DNA from: Methanobrevibacter sp.
GTDB taxonomy: Archaea > Methanobacteriota > Methanobacteria > Methanobacteriales > Methanobacteriaceae
Reading direction: 5' to 3'
Assembly (NCBI GenBank): GCA_017434555.1
Contig: JAFRFB010000055.1
Location: forward strand, 1-64,000
Length of the DNA: 64,000 nt
The notes beneath the pieces were generated by a model that saw only the letters and a program-made list of their open reading frames with translations, was not told the origin of the DNA and did not search any database. Position 1 is the first letter of the stretch; each line of letters opens with the position of its first letter. Below, piece by piece: positions 18,164 to 26,678 of the stretch. A program made the position numbers and the translations under genes.

Positions 18164-18664
18164 ATGAATCCGATTATGTATCGACAAAGCGTTAGAAAAT
18201 TTACTGATGAGGATGTTTCACCACAACTTATAGAAAATCTCCTTAGAGCCGCAATGCAGGCACCGTCTGCATGCAATCAGCAGGCATGGGAGTTCATTGT
18301 CATTGGTGATGAAGAAGATAAATTAGCGATTTCAAAGATGCATAAGTTTGCCAAACCTGCAGCTGAAGCATCAAAACTGATAGTTGTTTTGGGTAATCTT
18401 AAGAGAGCCAAAATCGAATCGATGATTGAACAGGATTTGGCAGCGTGCTGTGAAAACATCCTGCTTCAGGCAACCTATTATTCCGCAGGTGCAGTGTGGT
18501 TAGGTTTTCATCCAATAGAGGATCGCTGTAATAAGATTAGGGAATATCTTAATATTCCGGATTATTGTATTCCGTTTGCGGTAATCTGTGTAGGATATTC
18601 TGAAGTTGACCGTGAGATTCAAATAAGGTATGATGTGTCAAAAATTCATTATGACAGGTATTAG
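18164..18664 (+). CDS. Nitroreductase-family FMN oxidoreductase
   Basis: 166 residues from ATG 18164, preceded by AAAGTGATTAAT as ribosome site. The start YRQSVRKFTDEDV and LLRAAMQAPSACNQQAWEF are the canonical FMN-phosphate binding motifs (R-x-S-x-R and APSxxNxQPW-type). The C-terminal half has AVWLGFHP and IPDYCIPFAVICVGY. Members reduce nitro compounds, quinones or flavins with NAD(P)H. It converges with the HTH regulator, sharing a 4-bp stop overlap (TTAG). Substrate is unknown. Confidence 0.9.
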   Translation: MNPIMYRQSVRKFTDEDVSPQLIENLLRAAMQAPSACNQQAWEFIVIGDEEDKLAISKMHKFAKPAAEASKLIVVLGNLKRAKIESMIEQDLAACCENILLQATYYSAGAVWLGFHPIEDRCNKIREYLNIPDYCIPFAVICVGYSEVDREIQIRYDVSKIHYDRY

Positions 18665-18921
18665 ATATATTTTTGCACTTCCAATCCCTTTTCGGTACAT
18701 TTGTATAAACGTCCTTTCCTGACTTCTTCGTTTACACAAATTACTAATTTTTCTTTTTTTAAATCGGAAAGTGATGCTGATACCTGGCTTGTTTTGATTC
18801 CTATTTCTTTAGCTATTTCTGAAGGCATTTTGACTTCTGAACCGATGCTTTTTAATGTTTTGCTTCTGTATGGTGAAATTTTTACATAACCCAATTTCCG
18901 GTACAGCTCTTTTTCTTCCAT
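18661..18921 (-). CDS. Small winged-helix transcriptional regulator
   Basis: 86 residues consisting of little more than a winged helix: SKTLKSIGSEVKMPSEIAKEIGIKTSQVSASLSDLKKEKLVICVNEEVRKGRLYKCTEKG, i.e. helix, recognition helix (TSQVSASLSDLKKEKL) and the wing with the R-x-x-LYxxTxxG ending. This is MarR/ArsR-like, or the archaeal single-domain wHTH type. No effector domain or cysteine sensor is visible. It is convergent with the nitroreductase, so it need not control it. Confidence 0.7.
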   Translation of the reverse strand: MEEKELYRKLGYVKISPYRSKTLKSIGSEVKMPSEIAKEIGIKTSQVSASLSDLKKEKLVICVNEEVRKGRLYKCTEKGLEVQKYI

Positions 18922-19141
18922 AATATATAGTTTTATAATTAAATTAAAATTCTTATATACTAATTATCTGTTAATTATACTTTTTTGTATCTATTTTAAC
19001 ACAAATTATTTGTCATCTTCAATTTTGACAATTTTTGTTTGGAATATGCTAATTTCTTGTAATGTAATCCTTGAAGTTTGCCATTTTTAAAAAATAATTT
19101 AGGCAAGTATAAATAAGAATAAAACAATAATTTTAAATAAT

Positions 19142-19162
19142 AACTTACATTATTCGTAAGTT
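19142..19162 (+). promoter_or_regulatory. Perfect inverted repeat in the mch leader
   Basis: AACTTAC (19142-19148), 7-bp spacer, GTAAGTT (19156-19162). A TATAAATA box lies at 19108-19115, so transcription should start near 19135-19140 and the dyad would be at the very 5' end of the mRNA or at the initiator, about 24 bp before the start codon. Confidence 0.5.
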
Positions 19163-19185
19163 TAATATTTATTCGAGGTTAAATG

Positions 19186-20157
19186 ATGGTAAGTGTAAAC
19201 TTAGAAGCTAAAAAAACCGTAGATGTAATGATAGAAAAAGCAGATGCATTAAACATCGCAGTATCAACCTTAGAAAACGGTGCTACTGTTTTAGATTGTG
19301 GTGTAAATGTAGATGGAAGTTTTAAAGCAGGTGAACTTTATACTAAAGTTTGTCTCGGTGGTCTTGCAGACGTTGGAATTTCAATTCCTGGTGACTTGTC
19401 TGAAAAATTCGCTCTTCCTTCTGTAAAAATCAAAACTGACTCTCCTTCCATTTCAACTTTAGGTTCTCAAAAAGCAGGTTGGTCTGTTAGTGTTGGAGAT
19501 TTCTTTGCTTTAGGTTCAGGTCCTGCTCGTGCAATCGCATTAAAACCGGCTGAAACTTATGAAGAAATTGATTACGAAGACAAAGATGCTGATTTAGCTA
19601 TTTTAACTTTAGAAGCTGATGTATTACCTGGTGAAGATGTTGCACAATACATTGCTGATGAATGTGATGTAGACGTTAAAAACGTTTATTTACTTGTAGC
19701 TCCTACTTCTTCCTTAGTAGGTTCAATCCAAATCTCAGGAAGAGTTGTTGAAAACGGTACCTACAAAATGTTGGAAGCAATTAAGTTTGATGTAACCAAA
19801 GTAAAACACGCTGCAGGTATTGCTCCAATCGCACCTATTGATCCTGACGGATTAAAAGCTATGGGTAAAACCAACGACGCTGTTTTATTCGGTGGAAGAA
19901 CCTATTACTATGTTGAATCTGATGAAGATGATGATATTGCTGATGTTGCTGCAAAATTACCATCATCCGCAGCTGATGGATATGGAAAACCATTCTTCGA
20001 CGTATTCAAAGAAGCTGAATTTGACTTCTATAAAATCGATAAAGGAATGTTTGCTCCAGCAGAAGTTGTTATCAATGATTTAACTACTGGAAAAATCTAT
20101 AAAGAAGGATTTGTAAACGCTGATTTACTCAAAAAATCCTTTGGTGTAGACGAATAG
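19186..20157 (+). CDS. mch: Methenyltetrahydromethanopterin cyclohydrolase
   Basis: 323 residues. It interconverts formyl-H4MPT and methenyl-H4MPT in the CO2-reducing pathway of methanogenesis, in the cytoplasm. Sequence hallmarks are MVSVNLEAKKTVD at the N-terminus, SISTLGSQKAGWSV (about 86-99), FFALGSGPARA (about 104-114) and HAAGIAPIAPIDPDGLKAMGKTNDAV. The acidic surface is usual for this enzyme in methanogens. Two tandem ATGs occur (19183, 19186); GAGG at 19175-19178 favours the second, which also matches the family start. It is monocistronic, with its own TATA box and strong terminator. Confidence 0.97.
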   Translation: MVSVNLEAKKTVDVMIEKADALNIAVSTLENGATVLDCGVNVDGSFKAGELYTKVCLGGLADVGISIPGDLSEKFALPSVKIKTDSPSISTLGSQKAGWSVSVGDFFALGSGPARAIALKPAETYEEIDYEDKDADLAILTLEADVLPGEDVAQYIADECDVDVKNVYLLVAPTSSLVGSIQISGRVVENGTYKMLEAIKFDVTKVKHAAGIAPIAPIDPDGLKAMGKTNDAVLFGGRTYYYVESDEDDDIADVAAKLPSSAADGYGKPFFDVFKEAEFDFYKIDKGMFAPAEVVINDLTTGKIYKEGFVNADLLKKSFGVDE

Positions 20158-20166
20158 ATTAAATTG

Positions 20167-20200
20167 GCTATCTTTTGATAGCTCTTTTTTTTTACTTTTT
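20167..20200 (+). terminator. mch terminator
   Basis: GCTATC (20167-20172), TTTT loop, GATAGC (20177-20182), then T-runs. It is the clearest bacterial-looking hairpin terminator in the window. Confidence 0.75.
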
Positions 20201-20311
20201 TTTTAAAGATTTTAGATTAAATCATATATTTTTTCACTTAATTTTATATACTATTAATTTTAAATTATTAATTGCTCATTTGAGAGTATATAATTAAAAA
20301 AGGTGTATATT

Positions 20312-21121
20312 ATGCAATTAGGAGAAATTATTTCAGATGCTTTAAAATATCCATTTAATGATTACGGTAAATGGTTAGTTTTAGGCGTATTATTTATAGT
20401 TTGTAGTTTGGGTTCTATACTTGCTCAATTTAAAGTTTATAATAACATATTAAGTCTTATATTGATTGTTGTATCAGTTTTTGTTAGTATTATTGTATTA
20501 GGATACGCTCTTAGCGTTTTAAGAAATGGAATTGAATTATCCGATGAAATTCCTGATTTTGATTGGACAAATAACTTTGTGGATGGTATTAAATATGTTG
20601 TAGTAACTTTTGTTTACTTCCTTATTCCTACTATTATCGTAAGTATCATCTCATTTATAACTGGTTACGGTCCTCTTTCAAAAATCTTAACTCAGCAAAA
20701 CATGCAAAAATTCGCAGCTTTAAATGGAACTGTAACTGCTAATGATATTTTCAATATCGTTCCTAAAGAAGTATGGGCTTCATTATTTACCTCTATTGCA
20801 ATTACCGCAATTATTGCATTGATTTTATTCATCATATTTGCTATCTTTGATTACGTTGCACTTTGTAGATTAGCTAAATATGACAGTTTAGGTGAAGCAT
20901 TTGCTTTTAAAGAGGTTTTTTCCGATATTAAAGAAATTGGCTTTTTAAAAATCTTAGCATATTTAATTATTGCACTCGTTATTTCATCAATTGTTGGAAT
21001 AATATTAGCATTTGTATCTGCAGTTCCATTCATTGGAATTATCGTTGCAGCTTTATTTGGAAATTCATTCCTTATTTTATTTAACAACAGAGCATTAGGT
21101 TTATTATACTCAGACGTATAA
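20312..21121 (+). CDS. DUF4013 multi-pass membrane protein
   Basis: 269 residues from ATG 20312 behind AAAAAGGTGTATATT. About six membrane helices in pairs, with polar stretches including DFDWTNNFVDGIKYVVVTFVYF and a final GNSFLILFNNRALGLLYSDV. This layout, with the N-terminal LGEIISDALKYPFNDYGKWLVLGVL, matches DUF4013 proteins, which are multiplied in Methanobrevibacter. Function is unknown. No operon partner is seen: mch terminates before it, and the next gene starts 184 bp later with its own SD. Confidence 0.8.
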   Translation: MQLGEIISDALKYPFNDYGKWLVLGVLFIVCSLGSILAQFKVYNNILSLILIVVSVFVSIIVLGYALSVLRNGIELSDEIPDFDWTNNFVDGIKYVVVTFVYFLIPTIIVSIISFITGYGPLSKILTQQNMQKFAALNGTVTANDIFNIVPKEVWASLFTSIAITAIIALILFIIFAIFDYVALCRLAKYDSLGEAFAFKEVFSDIKEIGFLKILAYLIIALVISSIVGIILAFVSAVPFIGIIVAALFGNSFLILFNNRALGLLYSDV

Positions 21122-21305
21122 ACCTAACCTTTTTTCTTTTTTTACATTCGATTACTATGCTACCTGTTTTCATGAATTGATTGAAATAGCGCTGTCACTT
21201 CTACAAATATCTTCACTATTTTTGTTAATAGGATGCTTTAAATATTATTAATTTTATAAATTTTTACTAGTGAAAGCATTTTCATATTGCTTTTGGAGGA
21301 AAATC

Positions 21306-23609
21306 ATGATTAATAATAAAAAGTTTCTTCTGTTTTTCATATGTGTTTTTACACTATGTATGCTGTTGCCCGTTGTGAGTGCAAACAATACTACAATTTA
21401 CGTTTCACCGGATGCGGGCGATGATGGGGACGGAAGTATTTCAAATCCCTACAACAGTATTTCAAAGGCATTGGATGATGTCAGCGAAGATAAAAATACA
21501 ATTCTTTTGGAAAATGGAACATATTTTGAGAATAATATCAATATAGTTAAATCTGTAAATATAATCGGTGAAGATGATGCAGTTGTGGATGGGGGCAATA
21601 AGGAAATCTTATTTAAAATCAGCAATGCTTCAACAGTTATAATGGCTAATCTGACATTTAAAAATGCATTTTCAAACTCCGTCGGGGCTGCTGTAATAAA
21701 TAATGGAAATCTCTGTGTTGATAGGGTAAGTTTTATAAACAATATGGCACGTTCATCAGCCGCTATAGATAATAACGGAAATTTGCTTGTCATGAACTCT
21801 TATTTTGAAGGAAATAGGGCGATTGGTCGTGATGGCGGTGCAATATCCAATATGAAAAATGCGGTTGTTATCAACTCCACATTTATCAATAATACTGCAT
21901 CAAGAAATGGGGGAGCCATAAAACATCAGGGAAACAGATTCAGCGTTACAAACTCAACATTCATTGGAAATGATGCCTTTGGACTGGACAATTATGGTGG
22001 CGCTATCTATATCTGGGCTTCCAAAGCACAAATAACAAACTCGATCTTTAAAAGCAATGTTGGAGGTTACGGAGGTGCAATATTTATCAGCGGAGGAAAT
22101 CTTGAAAGCACTGCATTAAACCTAACTCGATGTGTATTTGAAGACAACTACGCAAGAAGCGGCAGTGATTTGGAAATTGATGACGGAGTCGTAAATGTCA
22201 CTTATTCAAAGATATTGGATGGGGTGGCAGTTTTAAAAACCTCACAGGTCTACCTTGATTATAACTGGTGGGGTGAAAATGACCCTGACTTCAGTGAAAT
22301 AGTAACCTCACCAAAACCTGACATTTATGGGACTTTAAAAGTGACAAATAATAACAATACTGTTAAAACAGGAGTCTACTGGGTCAACAGCTCTCAGATT
22401 GTTAGTGAAATACCTCAAATGATTGGTAACATCACCATAAACTCTACACTAATTGATGACGTTGATTTTTCAATGGAATATGAATTCAATCTTAGTGAAA
22501 ACTCAACTGTCAGTGTCTCTCTTGACCGTGAAGTTCAAAATCTCACTGTAATCTCTCAAATCAAAACGCTTTTAACGGCTGAAGACGTTGAGATGTATTA
22601 TCATGACGGTACACGTTATAAAGTTGTCTTAACTGATATTGATGGTAATCCTTTATCCAATCAGTCATTGGTGATAAAAATCAACGGTGTTGAATACAAA
22701 AGAACAACAGACATTAACGGAAGCGCTTCAATAGGGCTTAATCTGGATTCTGCCAATTATACTGTGGACGTGGTTTATCTTTCACCGCTTGAAAAATATT
22801 TAAGCTGCAACACGACTTCAAATGTTAATATATTATCTACAATTAATGGAAATGATGTGGTTAAAGTATTTAGAAACGATACTCAGTATTACGCAACGTT
22901 CAGAAATTCTAATGGAGATTATCTTCCTAACGGAGTAATCATATGGTTTAATATCAATGGTGTTTTATATGGGCGTACCGTCAGGGAAAACGGTGTTGCA
23001 AAGCTCAACATTAATCTGGAGGCAGGAGAGTATATTCTGACTGCAATGAACAGTGTAAACGGTGAGCAATCTTCCAATATCATTACAGTACTGTCCAAAT
23101 TCAGTGAAAACAATGACCTGGTCAAATACTATAAAAATGACTCCCAGTACACTGTAAAGCTTATTGGTGATGATGGAAAAGCTGTAGGTGCCGGTGAAAA
23201 AGTCACATTCAATATCAACGGAGTATTCTACACCCGTACAACAAACGCTTCAGGAATTGCTAAATTAAACATTAATCTGGGGCCTGGCAGTTATATAATC
23301 ACTGCAGAATATGCCGGATGCAGGGTAGCAAACACTATCACAGTTTTACCGGTATTATCTGCAAGCGATATTTCAATGTCATATCGTGACGGAACACAGT
23401 TTAAGGCAAAGCTTTTAAATGGTCAGGGAAATCCCCTCAGCGGTCAAAACATAACATTCAATATTAACGGTGTATTTTATAATCGTTCAACCGATGTAAA
23501 CGGTACTGCAAGGCTAAACATTAACTTACAGCCTGGTGAATATATCATTACTTCTACTTATAATGGAGGTAACATTGCCAATAATGTAAAAGTAAAAGAG
23601 GTTAATTAA
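21306..23609 (+). CDS. Adhesin-like protein: parallel beta-helix plus four Ig-like repeats
   Basis: 767 residues from ATG 21306 with GGAGGAAAATC just upstream. Signal peptide at 1-27 (cleavage after VSA). A right-handed beta-helix domain occupies about 30-340 (YVSPDAGDDGDGSISNPYNSI entry, repeated GGAI and NSTF coils), and a linker follows. Four Ig-like repeats start near 424, 514, 601 and 685, with the same FNINGVFY-RTTN and LNINL-PG-YIIT blocks as the genes at 1-4866. Exported and cell-surface. The beta-helix suggests carbohydrate binding or scaffold function. Near-identical repeats shared with other genes suggest recombination among paralogues. Confidence 0.88.
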   Translation: MINNKKFLLFFICVFTLCMLLPVVSANNTTIYVSPDAGDDGDGSISNPYNSISKALDDVSEDKNTILLENGTYFENNINIVKSVNIIGEDDAVVDGGNKEILFKISNASTVIMANLTFKNAFSNSVGAAVINNGNLCVDRVSFINNMARSSAAIDNNGNLLVMNSYFEGNRAIGRDGGAISNMKNAVVINSTFINNTASRNGGAIKHQGNRFSVTNSTFIGNDAFGLDNYGGAIYIWASKAQITNSIFKSNVGGYGGAIFISGGNLESTALNLTRCVFEDNYARSGSDLEIDDGVVNVTYSKILDGVAVLKTSQVYLDYNWWGENDPDFSEIVTSPKPDIYGTLKVTNNNNTVKTGVYWVNSSQIVSEIPQMIGNITINSTLIDDVDFSMEYEFNLSENSTVSVSLDREVQNLTVISQIKTLLTAEDVEMYYHDGTRYKVVLTDIDGNPLSNQSLVIKINGVEYKRTTDINGSASIGLNLDSANYTVDVVYLSPLEKYLSCNTTSNVNILSTINGNDVVKVFRNDTQYYATFRNSNGDYLPNGVIIWFNINGVLYGRTVRENGVAKLNINLEAGEYILTAMNSVNGEQSSNIITVLSKFSENNDLVKYYKNDSQYTVKLIGDDGKAVGAGEKVTFNINGVFYTRTTNASGIAKLNINLGPGSYIITAEYAGCRVANTITVLPVLSASDISMSYRDGTQFKAKLLNGQGNPLSGQNITFNINGVFYNRSTDVNGTARLNINLQPGEYIITSTYNGGNIANNVKVKEVN

Positions 23610-23632
23610 ACCTCTATTTTTTCTATTTTTTT
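23597..23632 (+). terminator. Terminator overlapping the adhesin stop codon
   Basis: AGAGGTT (23597-23603) and AACCTCT (23609-23615) form a stem. The TAA stop (23607-23609) spans the loop and 3' arm. T-runs follow. Confidence 0.6.
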
Positions 23633-23684
23633 AGATATAATTTCTTAGAAATATTTATAAACACTTTTTTTAAAATATTTACAT

Positions 23685-24233
23685 ATGAAGGGAATTAGTA
23701 AGCTCATGGCAGATATTGATGTGGAGGAGTTTGTTGAAAATTATGTTGATGTGGAACATTTTCAGGGACTCTGTAAGGAATGTGAGGATTATGGAAAGAA
23801 TTGGAGCTGTCCTCCATTTGATTTTGATGTAATGGAAATATGGAACACTTTTGAAAAGTTAAAAATAATTGCTTTTAAAATAGATTTTGATGAAGAAGAA
23901 CTTTCAAGAGAATATGATGTGCGGGAACTTGATTTCATTTTAAAAAGATTAGAGAGGATGAAAATCAAGTTAATGAATGAAATTTATGCTTTGGAGGATG
24001 AAAATTCCTATGGATTATTTTTGGGAAAATGTAATCTGTGCATGAAATGTACACGTGAGTTTGGAATGCCATGTAAGATGCCATTTAAGATGAGACACTC
24101 AATAGAATCTCTTGGCGGTAATGTAGATAAATGTATTGAGGATATATTTGGCTTTAAAATTCTTTATGCTCAAAATAATCATCTTCCGGAATATATTATT
24201 TATGTCGGCGGTTTATTGTACGAAAAAAAATAA
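23685..24233 (+). CDS. DUF2284 predicted metal-binding protein
   Basis: 182 residues. Conserved cysteines lie in two groups: C..C with NWSCPPF near 29-46, and CNLCMKC...PCKMP near 111-129, the expected DUF2284 pattern for an Fe-S or zinc centre. The C-terminus (LPEYIIYVGGLLY) is also family-like. Role unknown; soluble and cytoplasmic. No SD precedes ATG 23685. A TATTTATAA-like box about 30-35 bp upstream suggests a leaderless or very short-leader mRNA. Confidence 0.85.
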   Translation: MKGISKLMADIDVEEFVENYVDVEHFQGLCKECEDYGKNWSCPPFDFDVMEIWNTFEKLKIIAFKIDFDEEELSREYDVRELDFILKRLERMKIKLMNEIYALEDENSYGLFLGKCNLCMKCTREFGMPCKMPFKMRHSIESLGGNVDKCIEDIFGFKILYAQNNHLPEYIIYVGGLLYEKK

Positions 24234-24509
24234 ATCTGGTTAAAAAGTATTTTCAATAGCTGGCGAAAATTCCATAATTTTGATTGTATATCTTATTGAA
24301 TATCAAATATCATTACATCAACTTATAGCGGGGCAAACATACAAAATACAATAAGCATTAATTAGGGGATTAATTCTTCTAACTTCTTTTTTTACATCAA
24401 ATATCATTTTTTTATAAAAAATTTATAGAATAACCTTTTTACAATAGCATATATTCAATTTATATATGTTTTTATAAGATAAAGTTCATATTATAATATA
24501 GGTGATAAA

Positions 24510-25190
24510 ATGATTGTTAGTATTATCGGTGGAACCGGTCCTCAAGGACTAGGAATTGGTGAAAGATTAGCAATTGAAGGCGTTGATGTTATCATCGGTT
24601 CTAGAAAAGAAGAAAAGGCATTGGAAGTTGTTGAACAAGCTAAAAAAGATTTAGCAGACTATGATTTATCAACAATGAAAGGAATGGCAAATGAAGATGC
24701 GGCAAAAGAAGGGGATGTTTTAATCATTACAGTACCTTTAGCTGCTCAAAAACCAACAGTTGAAGGAATTAAGGAATTCTGTAAAGATAAAATCGTCATG
24801 GATGCAACAGTACCTTTAGAAACAGCTATTGGTGGAAAACCATTCAGATTCATTGACCTTATGGAAGGATCTGCTGCTGAAAGAACAGCTTCAATTCTTG
24901 AAGGAACCGGTGCAAAAGTAATCTGTGCATTCTGTAATATCTCAAACTCTCACTTGGCAAACATTCCGGAAGAAATTGACTGTGACTGTTTAATTGCAGG
25001 TGACGATAAGGAATCCAAAGAGATTGCAGCTGAAATCATTGATAAAATCCCTGGAGTAAAAACAATTGACACAGGTATTTTGGAAAAAGCACGTATAATT
25101 GAAAAAATCACACCATTATTGATTGGATTAAACATCAAATACAAATCCCATTATGGCGGATTAAGAATTACAGGAATTAATTTCGATTAA
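24510..25190 (+). CDS. npdG: F420H2:NADP+ oxidoreductase
   Basis: 226 residues. It transfers hydride between reduced coenzyme F420 and NADP+, supplying NADPH for biosynthesis. The N-terminal Rossmann motif SIIGGTGPQGLGIGERLA and GSRKEEKA supply the NADP 2'-phosphate contact (S-R-K). ITVPLAAQ follows, and the C-terminal domain has RIIEKITPLLIGLN and KSHYGGLRITGI. Length is typical. The ATG sits behind ATAGGTGATAAA, and a TTTATATATG TATA element lies near 24459. A T-rich stretch right after the stop ends the transcript. Confidence 0.95.
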   Translation: MIVSIIGGTGPQGLGIGERLAIEGVDVIIGSRKEEKALEVVEQAKKDLADYDLSTMKGMANEDAAKEGDVLIITVPLAAQKPTVEGIKEFCKDKIVMDATVPLETAIGGKPFRFIDLMEGSAAERTASILEGTGAKVICAFCNISNSHLANIPEEIDCDCLIAGDDKESKEIAAEIIDKIPGVKTIDTGILEKARIIEKITPLLIGLNIKYKSHYGGLRITGINFD

Positions 25191-25219
25191 TTCTACTCTT
25201 TTTTTCTTTTTTTGATAAA

Positions 25220-25705
25220 ATGGATGAACTGGAAGATTTGATTGGAAAATCAATTGATGTAATTGATAAAGATATCACAGATGCTTTAGACAGCATCAAC
25301 ATCAAAGCAGCTATTTTGGAATATAAGTATAAAAACTGTGGTGTCAGATATCCGTCCACTTCATTGAAATTAATGGATATAGATTACAATAATGTTATTT
25401 CTTTTAAAGATTTGTTTAATTTTGATAGGATTTTCATTTTTTGGCATTATAAAGGGACAATAACAGATTTGGAAGTGTTTGATATAAGTTCTGATAAGAA
25501 TCTGCTTAAAAAAGACTATGAAGTTATAGTTTCAAAAATCAATAACGGCGAAGCTCACAACATTAGGGCGGGCGATACCAAATTGCTTGCAGCTGAAAGA
25601 CTAAATGATGAAGTATTTCTAAATGGAAAGAAGGTTAATAGGAGAGCTTTCGTTTTAAAAAAATATTACCTTCAAAAGATTCTAAATGAACTTAAATTAT
25701 ATTAA
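25220..25705 (+). CDS. MutH/Sau3AI-like domain protein, catalytic motif apparently lost
   Basis: 161 residues. The C-terminal part, NNGEAHNIRAGDTKLLAAE and then RAFVLKKYYLQKIL, resembles the DNA-contacting end of MutH/Sau3AI-type nucleases (GEYLQIRPKAANAKAL and FYLKKNFTSALL in E. coli MutH). Where the family has GVELK this protein has TSLKLMDID, so the E-x-K metal-binding glutamate seems missing, and the N-terminal lobe is shorter. Sau3AI itself has a second, non-catalytic MutH-like domain, so this could be a stand-alone pseudo-nuclease DNA-binding domain. No methyltransferase is adjacent. It starts 29 bp after npdG with a poor SD. The assignment is by motif recall only. Confidence 0.5.
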   Translation: MDELEDLIGKSIDVIDKDITDALDSINIKAAILEYKYKNCGVRYPSTSLKLMDIDYNNVISFKDLFNFDRIFIFWHYKGTITDLEVFDISSDKNLLKKDYEVIVSKINNGEAHNIRAGDTKLLAAERLNDEVFLNGKKVNRRAFVLKKYYLQKILNELKLY

Positions 25706-25737
25706 CCATATATGCACAATATATCATTAGTGGTAAT

Positions 25738-26325
25738 ATGGAGTATACTAAAATTATAATATTTTTGCTTATTGTAATTGTTATAATGCTTGTTTTAAGT
25801 ATCGCTTTTTTGAATCCCTTTTCAAAAGAAACATGCAATATTGAAATCATTTCTATGGATTCATTATATGTTGGGGGACAATTTAGCCTATATTTAAGTG
25901 ATGGTCAGGGAAATCCTATTTCAAATGAGGATGTAGCTATTGCCTTTGTGGGTTCAAATAATGAAATCGTCAACAAAAAAGCAACCACGGATGCTTCAGG
26001 CAATGCCGTAATACCTTTGGAGGATTTGCCTGCAGGAACGTATAGTGTTTCTTGCAGTCTTCTTGAAAATAGTAGATATCAGGCAAATTCCACATCCAAA
26101 CAGATTACAATTAAGGATGTTACTGAAAAATCCACACAATCCAGTGGCTTGAGTGAGGACGGATACTCATATTATCCCCAATATGGTCCTGCTGTTGACC
26201 GTGCAGGCATAACAAGGGAATATGCCATTGCAAATAACTGGCATTATATTTCTATGAGAATTGACGGTAAAGATGTAGGTGGATATGTTCCATATGATGC
26301 TAAAGCCGGCTGCTATCATACTTAA
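25738..26325 (+). CDS. Membrane-anchored Ig-like domain protein
   Basis: 195 residues. The N-terminal membrane segment (about 5-27) has no obvious cleavage site, so it is probably an anchor. Residues 36-125 are an Ig-like beta-sandwich (GQFSLYLSDGQGNPISNEDV...TTDASGNAVIPLEDLPAGTYSVSCSL) of the same general class as the adhesin repeats but divergent. The C-terminal 60 residues (YYPQYGPAVDRAGITREYAIANNWHYISMRIDG) form a separate, aromatic-rich small domain I do not recognise. Starts at ATG after GTGGTAAT. Outer-face location is inferred. Confidence 0.65.
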   Translation: MEYTKIIIFLLIVIVIMLVLSIAFLNPFSKETCNIEIISMDSLYVGGQFSLYLSDGQGNPISNEDVAIAFVGSNNEIVNKKATTDASGNAVIPLEDLPAGTYSVSCSLLENSRYQANSTSKQITIKDVTEKSTQSSGLSEDGYSYYPQYGPAVDRAGITREYAIANNWHYISMRIDGKDVGGYVPYDAKAGCYHT

Positions 26326-26368
26326 TTAATTAGTATTGTCTGTATTTCAAATATAATATGGTGAAAAT

Positions 26369-26446
26369 ATGAAAGAATGTCCAAATTGTGGAAAAGTTTC
26401 TCATGACAATTCAATATTTTGCTATATTATTGCGGTAATGCTTTAA
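26369..26446 (+). pseudogene. Frameshifted small zinc-ribbon gene
   Basis: ATG after ATGGTGAAAAT opens a 25-codon frame, KECPNCGKVSHDNSIFCY, that then leaves the family pattern. Removing two bases near 26424-26428 restores FCYYCGNALIE, the second CxxC knuckle of a zinc-ribbon protein. The N-terminal zinc_ribbon is recognisable, but the gene is broken. Confidence 0.6.
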
Positions 26447-26556
26447 TTGAATCTTTATTTTCTTTTTTTACACTTTTTTTCAAATTTATTCACTTTATTT
26501 TTTTCATCATGAGGCAATTTTACTCACTTGTTAAATAATTCTAAACTCTTTAGAAT

Positions 26557-26575
26557 ATTGATTAAAGGAAGTTAT
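26557..26575 (+). promoter_or_regulatory. Leader motif shared by two Rpn-like genes
   Basis: ATTGATTAAAGGAAGTTAT occurs here, about 104 bp upstream of the TTG start at 26679, and identically at 50043-50061 upstream of the Rpn-like gene at 50174. A TTTAGA(A/T) flank is also shared. Confidence 0.5.
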
Positions 26576-26678
26576 GATGTTATATATTAAAACAAAGAGT
26601 TTATAAACTATTAAATACAAAATAGTACTTAATTAACATTATTTAATGATAATGGATAAAAATTAAGGAGGTTATATT

